Assembly (NCBI GenBank): GCA_913056335.1
Contig: CAJXLX010000008.1
Coordinates: 1-49,030 of the forward strand
Source of the DNA: an uncultured Rhodothermaceae bacterium
GTDB taxonomy: Bacteria; Bacteroidota; Rhodothermia; Rhodothermales; Salinibacteraceae
Direction: 5' to 3'
DNA length: 49,030 nt
Shown: piece after piece, positions 9,113 to 17,749 of the stretch
Layout: each line of letters opens with the position of its first letter
How positions within the stretch are numbered: position 1 is the first letter of the stretch
The notes under the pieces: generated by a model
Databases searched by the model: none
What the model was told of the DNA's origin: nothing
Seen by the model: only the letters and a program-made list of their open reading frames with translations
Position numbers and translations under genes: made by a program

Positions 9113-9667
9113 ATGGCTCGCATAGGCAGCAAGCCCATTACGTTCGATGAGAACGTGACGGTATCCGTAAACGACACAAATATTGTTACTGTGAGTGGCC
9201 CTAAGGGGGAGCTCACGGAGCAGATTTCGCCCGAGATGACGGTCACAGTCGAAGACGACTCGATCGTTGTTGATCGCCCCACTGACCAGAAGCGTCATCG
9301 TGCCATGCACGGCATGTCGCGGTCGCTCATCTTGAATATGGTCACGGGGGTGACCGAAGGGTATAAAAAGAAGCTGACCATCAAGGGGGTGGGCTACCGC
9401 GCCAGTCTAAGCGGCGACGCACTCGAACTGGCACTTGGGTTCTCTCACCCGATCTTTTTCTTGCCGCCTGAAGAGGTTGACGTGAGCGTAGACTCGGGTC
9501 GTGGCAAAGATGACACGATCACCATTGAGGGCATCGACAAGCAGCTGGTTGGCCAGGTAGCTGCAAAGATTCGCGACCTACGGCCGCCAGAGCCCTACAA
9601 AGGAAAAGGCGTGCGGTATGTAGATGAGCATGTGCCTCTGAAGGCGGGTAAAACGGCTGCTCGATAG
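9113..9667 (+). CDS. rplF: 50S ribosomal protein L6
   Basis: L6, 184 residues, with two related domains; sits near the sarcin-ricin loop. MARIGSKPITFDENVTVSV at the start, GVGYRASLSGDALELALGFS near residue 93 and RPPEPYKGKGVRYVDEHV near the end identify it. Many surface positions are Asp or Glu, as in other proteins of this operon. Confidence 0.96.
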   Translation: MARIGSKPITFDENVTVSVNDTNIVTVSGPKGELTEQISPEMTVTVEDDSIVVDRPTDQKRHRAMHGMSRSLILNMVTGVTEGYKKKLTIKGVGYRASLSGDALELALGFSHPIFFLPPEEVDVSVDSGRGKDDTITIEGIDKQLVGQVAAKIRDLRPPEPYKGKGVRYVDEHVPLKAGKTAAR

Positions 9668-9793
9668 CACAAAATCAAGGGTGCGCCGCATCGGTGATCA
9701 AAAAGATGAAGAAACTGCTTTGTTGATCGGTGCACTGCATCCTGATCAGTCGTACGAATCCACCTTGTTGAATAGAACGACCCAATTAGTAGC

Positions 9794-10153
9794 ATGGCAA
9801 AAGGCAAAGAGACAACCCGATCGCGCCGCAAGCGCATTCACCGCAACATCCGCCAAACAATCCAAGGGACGGCTCGCCGTCCGCGGCTATCGGTGTACCG
9901 ATCGAATAAGTACATCTATGCACAGTTGATTGACGACTGGGCTGGCCATACGCTGGCTTCGGCATCGAGCAAAGAAGAAAGTATCGACGCCGAGAGTCCC
10001 GTAGAGGCCAGCCACGCTGTAGGCCAGACGCTGGCTGAGCGTGCCAATGACGAAGGCATTGACCGTGCGGTGTTCGACCGGAGTGGCTACAAGTACCACG
10101 GCCGGGTGAAAGCACTTGCCGAAGGCGCCCGCGAAGGCGGCTTGCGCCTGTAA
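9794..10153 (+). CDS. rplR: 50S ribosomal protein L18
   Basis: L18, 119 residues, binds 5S rRNA together with L5. The core [20 protein letters not shown] and the C-terminal [20 protein letters not shown] are signatures. The basic N-terminal arm ([14 protein letters not shown]) is preceded by MAKGKE. The 126-bp spacer upstream carries no gene. Confidence 0.96.
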   Translation: MAKGKETTRSRRKRIHRNIRQTIQGTARRPRLSVYRSNKYIYAQLIDDWAGHTLASASSKEESIDAESPVEASHAVGQTLAERANDEGIDRAVFDRSGYKYHGRVKALAEGAREGGLRL

Positions 10154-10194
10154 CGATTCCGCTGTAGACCATTCCCGTAGATCAGTAGCCGATT

Positions 10195-10716
10195 ATGGCC
10201 AAAGGACGAAATCGAATTAACGGAACTAAGCGACAAGAAAGCTGGGTTGACCGCCTTGTGGCGATTAACCGCGTGTCGAAAGTGGTGAAGGGGGGGCGTC
10301 GCTTCTCTTTCAATGCCATTGTTGTCGTTGGAAATGAAGATGGTCTCGTGGGAGCTGGGTTGGGTAAAGCCAACCAAGTTGCCAGTGCCATCTCGAAAGG
10401 GAACGAGGACGCAAAGAAAAACATGGTCCGCGTTCCGATCCGTGACGGCACCATTCCCCACACGTCAATCGGACGCCAAGACTCGGGCAAAGTACTGCTA
10501 AAGCCAGCTGCTCCGGGTACAGGGGTGATTGCCGGTGGCGGAGTACGTGCAGTGCTTGAATGCGCTGGGCTTACGAATGTCCTGTCGAAGTCGATTGGGA
10601 CAAGCAATCCGCACAACCAGGTGAAAGCCACGATCAACGCGCTGGCTTCGCTGGAAGATGCTATGGAGGTCGCCCGCCGTCGCGGGATTCCTCTTGAGAA
10701 GGTATTCAACGGGTAA
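10195..10716 (+). CDS. rpsE: 30S ribosomal protein S5
   Basis: S5, 173 residues, part of the mRNA entry helicase and of the decoding accuracy centre. Double-stranded RNA-binding-like N-domain with [20 protein letters not shown], then [20 protein letters not shown] and [18 protein letters not shown] in the C-domain. Normal length and position. Confidence 0.97.
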   Translation: MAKGRNRINGTKRQESWVDRLVAINRVSKVVKGGRRFSFNAIVVVGNEDGLVGAGLGKANQVASAISKGNEDAKKNMVRVPIRDGTIPHTSIGRQDSGKVLLKPAAPGTGVIAGGGVRAVLECAGLTNVLSKSIGTSNPHNQVKATINALASLEDAMEVARRRGIPLEKVFNG

Positions 10717-10786
10717 CTGATTAGACGGGTGAACTTAGCCCGCGTGGCGCGTTTTCCAGACTGAAAGCTACTTGACTACACATGTT

Positions 10787-10987
10787 ATGGCTACTCTTAA
10801 ACTGACCCAAGTGCGCAGCCTCAACCGCCGCCCTCAGCGGCAGCGCCGCACGATGCAGGCGCTTGGTTTGCGGCACCCGCACGACACTGCAGAGCACAAA
10901 GACACCCCGCAGATTCGCGGAATGATTGCCAAGGTACAGCACCTAATTGACGTCGAAGAACAAGACGCTTCCGGTGCCAGTGCGTAA
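10787..10987 (+). CDS. rpmD: 50S ribosomal protein L30
   Basis: L30, 66 residues. LKLTQVRSLNRRPQRQRRTM and LGLRHPHDTAEHKDTPQIRG match the family core. The start is the ATG at 10787, five codons after an in-frame TTG at 10772. Lies between rpsE and rplO as in other bacteria that keep this optional subunit. The tail is short and acidic. Confidence 0.93.
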   Translation: MATLKLTQVRSLNRRPQRQRRTMQALGLRHPHDTAEHKDTPQIRGMIAKVQHLIDVEEQDASGASA

Positions 10988-11092
10988 GGCGCGCCGCTGT
11001 GCATTGCAAAAGCGATGACAGTGGACTCTCATTCGTTTGTTTCCGATCATGTGCTGGCGCTCCAATGCGTTGGCACTGAGCCTCTACCGACT

Positions 11093-11557
11093 ATGGATCT
11101 TAGCAATCTCTCCCCTGCAGAAGGGGCTACACAAAAGAAAAAACGTCTTGGACGCGGCGTTGGCTCGGGCCGTGGTGGGCATAGCTCCACCCGTGGTACC
11201 AAAGGCCAGTCGAGCCGATCGGGAAGCAAGAATCGCCCGCTATGGTTTGAAGGCGGACAGATGCCCCTGCATCGCCGTGTCCCAAAATTTGGGTTTACGA
11301 ATCCCTTCCCTACCGAGTACAGCATCGTCAACGTCAGCCGCATTGCGCGTCTGGTAGCTGAAGGTGTGATTGACGCTGATGCGCCAATCACGCCCGAGGT
11401 GCTCGAAGACGCTGGTGCTGTCCAGAGTGCTGAGCGCGTGAAAGTGCTCGGCGACGGTTTGATATCGGACGCGGTGGAAGTGGAAGCCCATGCGTTTAGC
11501 AGCAGTGCCGCCCGCAAAATTGAGGACGCTGGTGGTACCGCCACCATCCTTGAGTAG
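11093..11557 (+). CDS. rplO: 50S ribosomal protein L15
   Basis: L15, 154 residues, a late assembly protein. The Gly/Arg-rich start RLGRGVGSGRGGHSSTRGTK and the FEGGQMPLHRRVPKFGF segment are characteristic, and the C-terminal domain ends SSSAARKIEDAGGTATILE. The start is the ATG at 11093 (MDLSNLSPAEG); the frame is open upstream to 11015 without family support. Confidence 0.96.
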   Translation: MDLSNLSPAEGATQKKKRLGRGVGSGRGGHSSTRGTKGQSSRSGSKNRPLWFEGGQMPLHRRVPKFGFTNPFPTEYSIVNVSRIARLVAEGVIDADAPITPEVLEDAGAVQSAERVKVLGDGLISDAVEVEAHAFSSSAARKIEDAGGTATILE

Positions 11558-11622
11558 GAATCCCCACCCATCGGCAAGTGTGATGCGTTCACGCACACGC
11601 TTGCCAGAGAACGCCCCTTCGT

Positions 11623-12939
11623 ATGGCTGGTCTTGCCGAAAGTTTTCGTAACATCTGGAAAGTCGAAGAGCTTCGCCAGCGTATTCTCTATACGCTGGGC
11701 CTCTTCGTGATCTACCGCATTGGTGCGTACGTGACCCTTCCAGGGGTCGATGCACAGGTGCTCTCTGAGGTAAACGCTCAGAGTGGCGGTGCGGGCCTGT
11801 TTGGGTTCCTCGACATGTTCGTCGGTGGAGCCTTCCTACAGGCGGGTATCTTTGCACTCGGGATCATGCCGTATATCACGGCGGCCATTATCATCCAGTT
11901 GATGGGTGCTGTCGTCCCCTACTTCCAAAAACTAAAGCGAGAAGGGGAGGAAGGGCGTCGCAAAATGACCCAAATTACGCGCTACCTGACCGTTGCGATT
12001 ACCTCGCTGCAATCTATCGGGTATGCGATTAACTTGCAGTACGGAGCCACCGGCGCCGCTATTGTAATTGGCCCGACTTGGTTCGTGGTAACCACCGTCA
12101 TCGTGCTTACTTCAGGGACGGTGTTTGTCATGTGGCTTGGCGAGCGCATCTCGGAAGACGGCATTGGTAACGGGATCTCGCTGCTCATTACGATCGGCAT
12201 CATCGCGTTCCTGCCTAATGCAGTGATCAATGAGTTTAACCTGTCGAACAACTTCTTTATCTTCCTGCTCGAAATTGGCATGTGGACGCTCATCACGGGC
12301 GGAATTGTGCTGGTCTCGCAAGGTATCCGCCGGATTCCGGTCCAGTATGCCAAGCGGGTGGTAGGACGTAAAGTGTATGGTGGTACAACGCAGTATCTCC
12401 CGATTCGCGTAAATGCGGCAGGAGTGATGCCGATTATCTTTGCCCAGTCGATTATGTTTATCCCATCGACCGTGGCTGCCTTCTTTCCGGATAGCCCCTT
12501 CATGCAGAATCTGGGTAGCTGGTTCTCTGATATATCTGGGTTTGGATATTCGTTCGTCTTTTTCCTGATGACGTTCTTCTTTACCTACTTCTATACGGCC
12601 ATTACGGTGAACCCGAAAGAAATGGCTGACACGATGAAGCGGCAAGGCGGCTTCATTCCAGGTATCCGTCCCGGAAAACAGACCAGCGAGTTTATCGACA
12701 ACATTCTGACTCGCGTTACACTGCCTGGCTCCATCTTCCTTGGCTTTGTCGCAATCTTGCCTGCCTTTGCGATGCAAGCAGGCGTGTCGCAGGGCTTTGC
12801 GATGTTCTTTGGAGGCACCAGCCTGCTCATTCTGGTGCAGGTTACGCTCGACACGCTACAACAGATCGAGAGTCACTTGCTGATGCGTCACTACGACGGC
12901 TTCATGAAGAGCGGCAAGATGCGGGGACGCCGCGGATAA
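11623..12939 (+). CDS. secY: Protein translocase subunit SecY
   Basis: SecY, 438 residues, the channel of the Sec translocon that moves proteins across or into the inner membrane. About ten hydrophobic segments are visible; the plug region follows LPGVDAQVLSEV, and LGIMPYITAAIIIQLMG is the classic transmembrane-2 signature. GEEGRRKMTQITRYLTV and GIRPGKQTSEFIDNILTR are the conserved cytoplasmic loops. As in many non-proteobacteria it lies between rplO and map; no adk gene is present between them. Confidence 0.97.
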   Translation: MAGLAESFRNIWKVEELRQRILYTLGLFVIYRIGAYVTLPGVDAQVLSEVNAQSGGAGLFGFLDMFVGGAFLQAGIFALGIMPYITAAIIIQLMGAVVPYFQKLKREGEEGRRKMTQITRYLTVAITSLQSIGYAINLQYGATGAAIVIGPTWFVVTTVIVLTSGTVFVMWLGERISEDGIGNGISLLITIGIIAFLPNAVINEFNLSNNFFIFLLEIGMWTLITGGIVLVSQGIRRIPVQYAKRVVGRKVYGGTTQYLPIRVNAAGVMPIIFAQSIMFIPSTVAAFFPDSPFMQNLGSWFSDISGFGYSFVFFLMTFFFTYFYTAITVNPKEMADTMKRQGGFIPGIRPGKQTSEFIDNILTRVTLPGSIFLGFVAILPAFAMQAGVSQGFAMFFGGTSLLILVQVTLDTLQQIESHLLMRHYDGFMKSGKMRGRRG

Positions 12940-12983
12940 GCATGCATTGGACACAGTACCTCCCCGGCTTTATTCGACGCCAC

Positions 12984-13796
12984 ATGGTTCAACTGAAGAG
13001 TACCCGCGAAATCAAACGTTTGCGCGCCAGTGCCGATCTCGTCGGACGTACGCTGGGCGAGATTGCCAAACACGTAGAGCCAGGCATTACGCCAAAGGAG
13101 CTGGACACAATCGCTGAGGAGTTCATACGAACACACGGCGCAGAGCCTGCATTCAAAGGCCACAAGGCGGGAAGTAACGTCTTTCCTGCTACGCTGTGTG
13201 TATCAGTAAATGATGCAGTCGTACACGGCATCCCCGACGATACGCCGCTTAGATCAGGCGATCTGCTCTCGATTGATTGCGGTGTTGTGCTCGACGGTTT
13301 CATTGGTGACAGTGCTTATACCTTTGCGGTAGGCGAGATATCGGAAGAGAAGAAAAAGCTTTGTGACGTAACGTACCGCGGCCTGCATGCAGGCATTGAA
13401 CAAGCGAAGACTGGGAATCGCATTGGAGATATCGGTCACGCGGTTGAATCAACCTGTAGCGGCTACGGTATCGTGAAAGCCCTCTGCGGGCACGGCGTCG
13501 GGCGAAGTCTGTGGGAAGAGCCGCAGGTTCCCAACTATGGCACGCCCGGAACGGGGCGTCGCATAAAACCTGGACTGGTTATCTGCATTGAACCCATGAT
13601 AAACATCGGTGATGATGAGGTGACCACTGACGCAGACGGCTGGACGGTTCGGACGGCTGACCGAACGCCCTCCGCGCACTATGAGCACATGGTGGCCGTG
13701 CACAGCGACCGATACGAAGTTTTGAGTACGTTCGACTACGTTGAGGCGGTGCGCACGCCTCCCTACAAACCACTGACTGTTTCAGAATCAGCATAG
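12984..13796 (+). CDS. map: Methionine aminopeptidase type I with altered active site
   Basis: Removes N-terminal Met from new proteins using two metal ions. The five metal ligands are visible: Asp in SIDCGVVLDGF, Asp in FIGDSAYTF, His in LCGHGVGR, Glu in CIEPM, Glu in YEHMVAV; the His of VVHGIP is also present. The family motif G-R-x-F-H-E-E-P reads G-R-S-L-W-E-E-P here, so the substrate-contacting His (His178 in E. coli) is Trp, codon TGG at 13512-13514. I place the start at the ATG at 12984 (MVQLKSTREIKRL), which matches MetAP N-termini; an ATG at 12942, two bases after secY, would add 14 residues. infA follows after 3 bp. Confidence 0.9.
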   Translation: MVQLKSTREIKRLRASADLVGRTLGEIAKHVEPGITPKELDTIAEEFIRTHGAEPAFKGHKAGSNVFPATLCVSVNDAVVHGIPDDTPLRSGDLLSIDCGVVLDGFIGDSAYTFAVGEISEEKKKLCDVTYRGLHAGIEQAKTGNRIGDIGHAVESTCSGYGIVKALCGHGVGRSLWEEPQVPNYGTPGTGRRIKPGLVICIEPMINIGDDEVTTDADGWTVRTADRTPSAHYEHMVAVHSDRYEVLSTFDYVEAVRTPPYKPLTVSESA

Positions 13797-13799
13797 CCC

Positions 13800-14018
13800 A
13801 TGGCCAAAGAAGAAGCCATCGAACAAGACGGAGAAGTCCTTGAGGCGCTTCCGAACGCGCAGTTTCGCGTTGAGCTTGAAAACGGACACGAGATTCTCGG
13901 TCTGCTCTCGGGCAAAATGCGCATGAACTACATCAAGATTCTGCCAGGCGATCGCGTAAAGGTGGAGCTGTCTCCGTACGATCTGTCAAAAGGCCGCATT
14001 GTGTATCGCTATAAGTGA
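13800..14018 (+). CDS. infA: Translation initiation factor IF-1
   Basis: IF-1, 72 residues, a single OB-fold protein that blocks the A site during initiation. [20 protein letters not shown] at the start and [20 protein letters not shown] near the end are family signatures; it ends RIVYRYK. Three bases after map, so probably co-translated with it. In many genomes rpmJ follows at once, but not here. Confidence 0.97.
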   Translation: MAKEEAIEQDGEVLEALPNAQFRVELENGHEILGLLSGKMRMNYIKILPGDRVKVELSPYDLSKGRIVYRYK

Positions 14019-14211
14019 TGCCGCGCCGTTAATGCTGTGCGGTACTGCTGCACAGCTGTGTCTGTTCGTAGCTTGCGCTCCACAGTGCTTGCTATGTGCG
14101 ACGGACCTGCAGAACGCGCCTCAACATGGCGTATGCACTGGCATCTGCGGAGTGCACGCCCTCCCGTTTCCCTCTTTTTCGTTTGTGTATTGACTCAGAC
14201 CACGACTACCT
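14019..14211 (+). other. infA-rpsM spacer without rpmJ; contains a hairpin
   Basis: A 193-bp spacer at the place where rpmJ (L36, about 38 codons) usually lies. I find no frame encoding the L36 pattern (MKVR start, C-x2-C, C, H ligands) on either strand. It contains a perfect 7-bp inverted repeat, GCTGTGC/GCACAGC, at 14034-14056 with a 9-base loop. In E. coli the leader before rpsM is the S4 autoregulation site of the alpha operon; whether this hairpin serves a similar role is only a guess. Confidence 0.5.
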
Positions 14212-14592
14212 ATGCCCCGAATTGCTGGAGTTGACGTTCCCGAACATAAGCGCGGCGAAATTGCCCTGACCAAGATTTTCGGGGTAGGCCGCTCGCGTGC
14301 CCAAGAAATATTGGAGCGCGCTGACGTAGACAAAAACGACGAACCCCGCAAGTGGTCAGACACTGAGACACGTGAGGTGCGCCGCCTTGTTGAAGAAGAG
14401 TACGTCGTAGAAGGGCAGCTACGCACCGAAGTGCAGATGAACATCAAGCGTCTGAAAGACATCGGGTGCTACCGAGGCCAACGTCACCGCAAAGGACTTC
14501 CTGTCCGCGGCCAGCGTACGCAAACGAATGCACGCACGCGCAAAGGGAAACGTAAGACGGTGGCCGGTAAGAAGACGGCGCCCCGCAAGTAA
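14212..14592 (+). CDS. rpsM: 30S ribosomal protein S13
   Basis: S13, 126 residues, in the head of the small subunit, contacting P-site tRNA and the 50[21 protein letters not shown] at the start and [20 protein letters not shown] near residue 88 are diagnostic, and the tail is basic ([14 protein letters not shown]). First gene of the alpha-operon part of the cluster, preceded by a long spacer. Confidence 0.97.
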   Translation: MPRIAGVDVPEHKRGEIALTKIFGVGRSRAQEILERADVDKNDEPRKWSDTETREVRRLVEEEYVVEGQLRTEVQMNIKRLKDIGCYRGQRHRKGLPVRGQRTQTNARTRKGKRKTVAGKKTAPRK

Positions 14593-14707
14593 CTTCATTC
14601 CTCGCAATCTGGCATACGTGCCTCCTTGGAGCGCGCAGACAGTCTGAACAAGGCATACTGCTACACTCCTCCGCACCGCCCTCGCATCCAACGGACCCAA
14701 CCCTGTT

Positions 14708-15118
14708 ATGGCAAAAGGAAAAGGCAAAGGCAAAAAAGGCAAACGCAACGTCCGCAAGAAAAACGTTGTCGTAGAGTCGAACGGACGGGCTTACATCAAG
14801 TCGACGTTCAACAACGTGATCATCACCCTTACCGACCAGTACGGCAACACGATTTCGTGGGCCAGTGCGGGCAAGATGGGATTCAAGGGAAGCCGTAAAA
14901 ACACGCCGTACGCAGCGCAGCGTGCGGGCCAGGCGGCTGCTCAAGAGGCGTACGATCTGGGTCTGCGCCGCGTGGATGCATACGTGAAAGGCCCGGGCTC
15001 GGGCCGCGAAGGGGCAATCCGTGCGCTTTCCGATGTAGGGCTCGATGTTGCCACCATCCGCGACGTAACGCCGCTTCCTCACAACGGCTGCCGCCCGCCG
15101 AAGCGCCGTCGCGTGTGA
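14708..15118 (+). CDS. rpsK: 30S ribosomal protein S11
   Basis: S11, 136 residues, on the platform of the small subunit beside the Shine-Dalgarno helix of 16S r[23 protein letters not shown] and [13 protein letters not shown] at the C-terminus are signatures. The first 18 residues are almost only Lys and Gly ([18 protein letters not shown]), longer than in many homologues. Preceded by a 115-bp spacer. Confidence 0.97.
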   Translation: MAKGKGKGKKGKRNVRKKNVVVESNGRAYIKSTFNNVIITLTDQYGNTISWASAGKMGFKGSRKNTPYAAQRAGQAAAQEAYDLGLRRVDAYVKGPGSGREGAIRALSDVGLDVATIRDVTPLPHNGCRPPKRRRV

Positions 15119-15235
15119 TGATCTGCACGCAGCACCGGGCGTGCCTTAATAGCATCCACTGGGTGCTTACCGCCCCCTGCTTCGTGTTCTGTACGATCCA
15201 CCCCTTTCATACGAAGACACACGATCAAACGTCAC

Positions 15236-15838
15236 ATGGCTCGATATCGAGGCCCCAAACAAAAAGTCGCACGTCGGTTCAAAGAGCCCATTTTCGGGCC
15301 CAGCAAAGCGCTTGAGCGCAAGCCGTATCCGCCCGGACAGCATGGGCGAGGACGACGGCGGCGCGAAAGCGAATATGCCGTACAGCTGAAAGAAAAGCAG
15401 AAAGCGAAGTACACGTACGGTCTGCTGGAGCGTCAGTTTAAGAACCTGTTCAACAAGGCTGCTCGCAAGCGCGGTGTAACAGGCGATGTGCTTCTGCAGA
15501 TGCTGGAGTCGCGTCTCGACAACATCGTGTTTCGCATGGGGTTTGGCCGCACGCGTCGCCAAGCGCGCCAGTTCGTAACGCACGGCCACATTCTGGTAAA
15601 TGACCGCCCGGTCGATATCCCGTCGTACGAAGTAAGCGTTGACGATGTCATTGAGGTGCGTCCTCGCAGCAAAAACATTGAACCGATTCAGGAAAATACC
15701 GAGCGTCAGCGTCGTGTTTTCCCGTGGCTCGAAGTAGACTATGGTGATGCGAAAGGCCGTGTCATCCGGCTTCCCGAGGTCGACGAAATCCCGGAAAACA
15801 TCGAGTCGCAGTTAATTGTGGAGCTCTACTCGAAGTAG
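15236..15838 (+). CDS. rpsD: 30S ribosomal protein S4
   Basis: S4, 200 residues, a primary 16S rRNA binder and helicase partner at the mRNA entry; in E. coli it represses the alpha operon. MARYRGPKQKVARRF, RKPYPPGQHGRGRRR and the S4 RNA-binding domain starting LESRLDNIVFRMGFGRTRR identify it. It has no Cys cluster, so it is the zinc-free form. Confidence 0.97.
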   Translation: MARYRGPKQKVARRFKEPIFGPSKALERKPYPPGQHGRGRRRRESEYAVQLKEKQKAKYTYGLLERQFKNLFNKAARKRGVTGDVLLQMLESRLDNIVFRMGFGRTRRQARQFVTHGHILVNDRPVDIPSYEVSVDDVIEVRPRSKNIEPIQENTERQRRVFPWLEVDYGDAKGRVIRLPEVDEIPENIESQLIVELYSK

Positions 15839-15854
15839 TGGCTTGCGTCTGTGC

Positions 15855-15901
15855 ATACCATCGTGTACTTGCTACAACTTCGTGGCACAACACGATGGTA
15901 T
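15855..15901 (+). promoter_or_regulatory. 12-bp perfect inverted repeat between rpsD and rpoA
   Basis: ATACCATCGTGT (15855-15866) and ACACGATGGTAT (15890-15901) are perfect reverse complements around a 23-base loop, beginning 16 bp after the rpsD stop. It is followed by a run of A (15902-15906), not T, so it is not an intrinsic terminator for the forward transcript. Its place between the genes for S4 and the RNA polymerase alpha subunit suits an mRNA-level control or processing site; this is inference. The rest of this 226-bp spacer shows no gene. Confidence 0.45.
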
Positions 15902-16064
15902 AAAAAACTCAGCCTGCGCATAGCGAAACCAATGGCTGGACGGCCACTGCATCGTATGTTGTCTACTGCCTCTCTTTGAACCCTCTGTGTGCGCGGGTGT
16001 AGCGTGCCGCCGCCACGCCCTGGCACCCCGTACTGTCTTTGTATACAATCACCGATTCGAGCGT

Positions 16065-17048
16065 ATGAACAACTTTGGGATTCAAATGCCGGACGCTGTC
16101 CACGTAGAGGACGCGTCTGACACCACCGGACAGTTTGTCATCGAGCCGCTTGAGCGGGGGTTTGGCATTACCATCGGCAATGCCTTGCGCCGCGTTATGC
16201 TGTCGTCGATGCCGGGCCAGGCCATCACGGCTATCAAGATTGATGGTGTGCAGCACGAGTTCTCGACGATTCCTGGGGTTACAGAAGATGTCTCCGACAT
16301 CATTCTAAACCTGAAGGGGGTGCGCCTGAAAGCTGAAGAGATGCACGAAGCGCACATCCACCTCACGCTGGAAGGCCCAGGCAACTGGACCGGCGCTGAC
16401 CTCCAAGATGCCACCAGCGAGTTCGAAATTCTGAACCCCGATCATCACATTGCCACACTTGCCGAAGACGCTTCGGTGAATGTGGACCTGCGGGTTGGAT
16501 ACGGACGCGGATACGTGCCGTCCGAAGAAAATAAGCGCGAGGACGACCCCATCGGCGTCATTGCGATCGATTCCATCTTCACGCCGATCAAAAACGTGAA
16601 GTACTCGGTCAAGCCGATGCGTATCGGTGAGAAGATTGATTACGAAGAGCTCACTCTCGACGTAGACACCGACGGCTCCATCACGCCCGAAGAGGCGTTG
16701 ACGCGTGCTGCTGCTATCATGCGCGACCACATCCAGTTCTTCATCCAGCTCGACGAGGAGCCAGAGCCGGTTGTCGAAGAGCAGGAGGTCGACGAGGAAG
16801 TGAAGCGCATCCGTGATCTGCTTGCACAGCCGGTCGACGAGCTTGACCTGTCGGTGCGGTCGCACAACTGCCTGAAAGCCGCCAGCATCAAAAACATTGG
16901 TGACCTGGTGCGCCGCGAAGAGAGCGAGATGCTCAAATTCCGCAACTTTGGGCGCAAGTCGCTGCAAGAACTGGTTGAGGTGCTCGACGACCGTGGCCTC
17001 CACTTTGGCATGGACGTCGAAGAATACCTCGAAGAGCAGTCCAGCTAA
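16065..17048 (+). CDS. rpoA: DNA-directed RNA polymerase subunit alpha
   Basis: RpoA, 327 residues, scaffolds RNA polymerase and binds upstream promoter DNA and activators. The N-terminal dimerisation domain shows FVIEPLERGFGITIGNALRR and GVTEDVSDIILNLKGVR. After an acidic linker (about residues 230-252) the C-terminal domain contains DLSVRSHNCLKAASIKNIGD and FRNFGRKSLQEL. The start at the ATG at 16065 (MNNFGIQMPDAV) fits the family; the frame is open upstream to 15987 without support. Confidence 0.97.
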   Translation: MNNFGIQMPDAVHVEDASDTTGQFVIEPLERGFGITIGNALRRVMLSSMPGQAITAIKIDGVQHEFSTIPGVTEDVSDIILNLKGVRLKAEEMHEAHIHLTLEGPGNWTGADLQDATSEFEILNPDHHIATLAEDASVNVDLRVGYGRGYVPSEENKREDDPIGVIAIDSIFTPIKNVKYSVKPMRIGEKIDYEELTLDVDTDGSITPEEALTRAAAIMRDHIQFFIQLDEEPEPVVEEQEVDEEVKRIRDLLAQPVDELDLSVRSHNCLKAASIKNIGDLVRREESEMLKFRNFGRKSLQELVEVLDDRGLHFGMDVEEYLEEQSS

Positions 17049-17114
17049 CCTTCTGCCCGCAACGCACTGCGCTGCGACGGCCTCACACCAATCCCCTTTG
17101 TTTGATAGATCGCC

Positions 17115-17564
17115 ATGAGACACCGCACGAAACGTCATAAACTCGGACGCACCAGCGCGCACCGCAAGCGGACGCTGGCGGCGCTTTCTAACGCGCTGAT
17201 TGAGCACAAGCATATCAAGACTACGATTGCGAAGGCGAAAGCCATACGCCCATTCGTAGAGCCGCTCATCACGCGGGCCAAGACCGACAGCGAGCATAAC
17301 CGCCGTCAGGTCTTCCGGTACCTGCAGGATAAGAAGGCCGTGACGACGCTCTTTGACGAAGTCGCTGAGCGCGTGGGCGACCGTCCGGGTGGATACGTGC
17401 GCATCATCAAACTGGGCCAGCGTAACAACGACGGCTCGGAGATGGCACTTGTGGAACTGGTTGACTACAACGACGTGCAGCCGGCCAGCACAGCCGGAAG
17501 TAGCAGTAGCGGTGGCACGCGCCGTGGCAGCGGCAAAGGCAGCCGCGACGAAGACGACTCGTAG
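17115..17564 (+). CDS. rplQ: 50S ribosomal protein L17 with Gly/Ser-rich tail
   Basis: L17, 149 residues, near the tunnel exit. [31 protein letters not shown] and [20 protein letters not shown] are signatures. After about residue 122 there is a low-complexity tail of Ser, Gly, Arg and finally Asp ([16 protein letters not shown]), absent from short L17 proteins. It is the last gene of the ribosomal super-operon, followed 30 bp later by an intrinsic terminator. Confidence 0.96.
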   Translation: MRHRTKRHKLGRTSAHRKRTLAALSNALIEHKHIKTTIAKAKAIRPFVEPLITRAKTDSEHNRRQVFRYLQDKKAVTTLFDEVAERVGDRPGGYVRIIKLGQRNNDGSEMALVELVDYNDVQPASTAGSSSSGGTRRGSGKGSRDEDDS

Positions 17565-17593
17565 CGCACTGCGAGCACATGTTGAACATAGCA

Positions 17594-17626
17594 GCGAGGC
17601 TTCCTACTGGGGAGTCTCGCTTTTTT
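17594..17626 (+). terminator. Intrinsic terminator of the ribosomal operon
   Basis: An 11-bp stem with two G-T pairs (GCGAGGCTTCC against GGGAGTCTCGC, 17594-17620) and a short loop is followed directly by six T (17621-17626). It starts 30 bp after the rplQ stop and is the only classical terminator I see between tuf and this point. Confidence 0.85.
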
Positions 17627-17749
17627 GTTCGTACCACAGCGCAGGGCCTGAAACGCGCATGCCAATGCATGCAGCACCTATGAATCCCGCCGGTATGGTA
17701 ATCGTAAGACAGAGTAAACGAACTCTCTTAGTCTGACTGCTGAACGTCT

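Noticed and set aside
1027-9744. Exact 14-base repeat TGCACTGCATCCTG in two ribosomal spacers (1027-1040 and 9731-9744), with shorter relatives near 23470 and 24433.
   Set aside because: In 49 kb several exact 14-base repeats are expected by chance, and no common structure surrounds the copies. Only a genome-wide count in spacers could rescue it.
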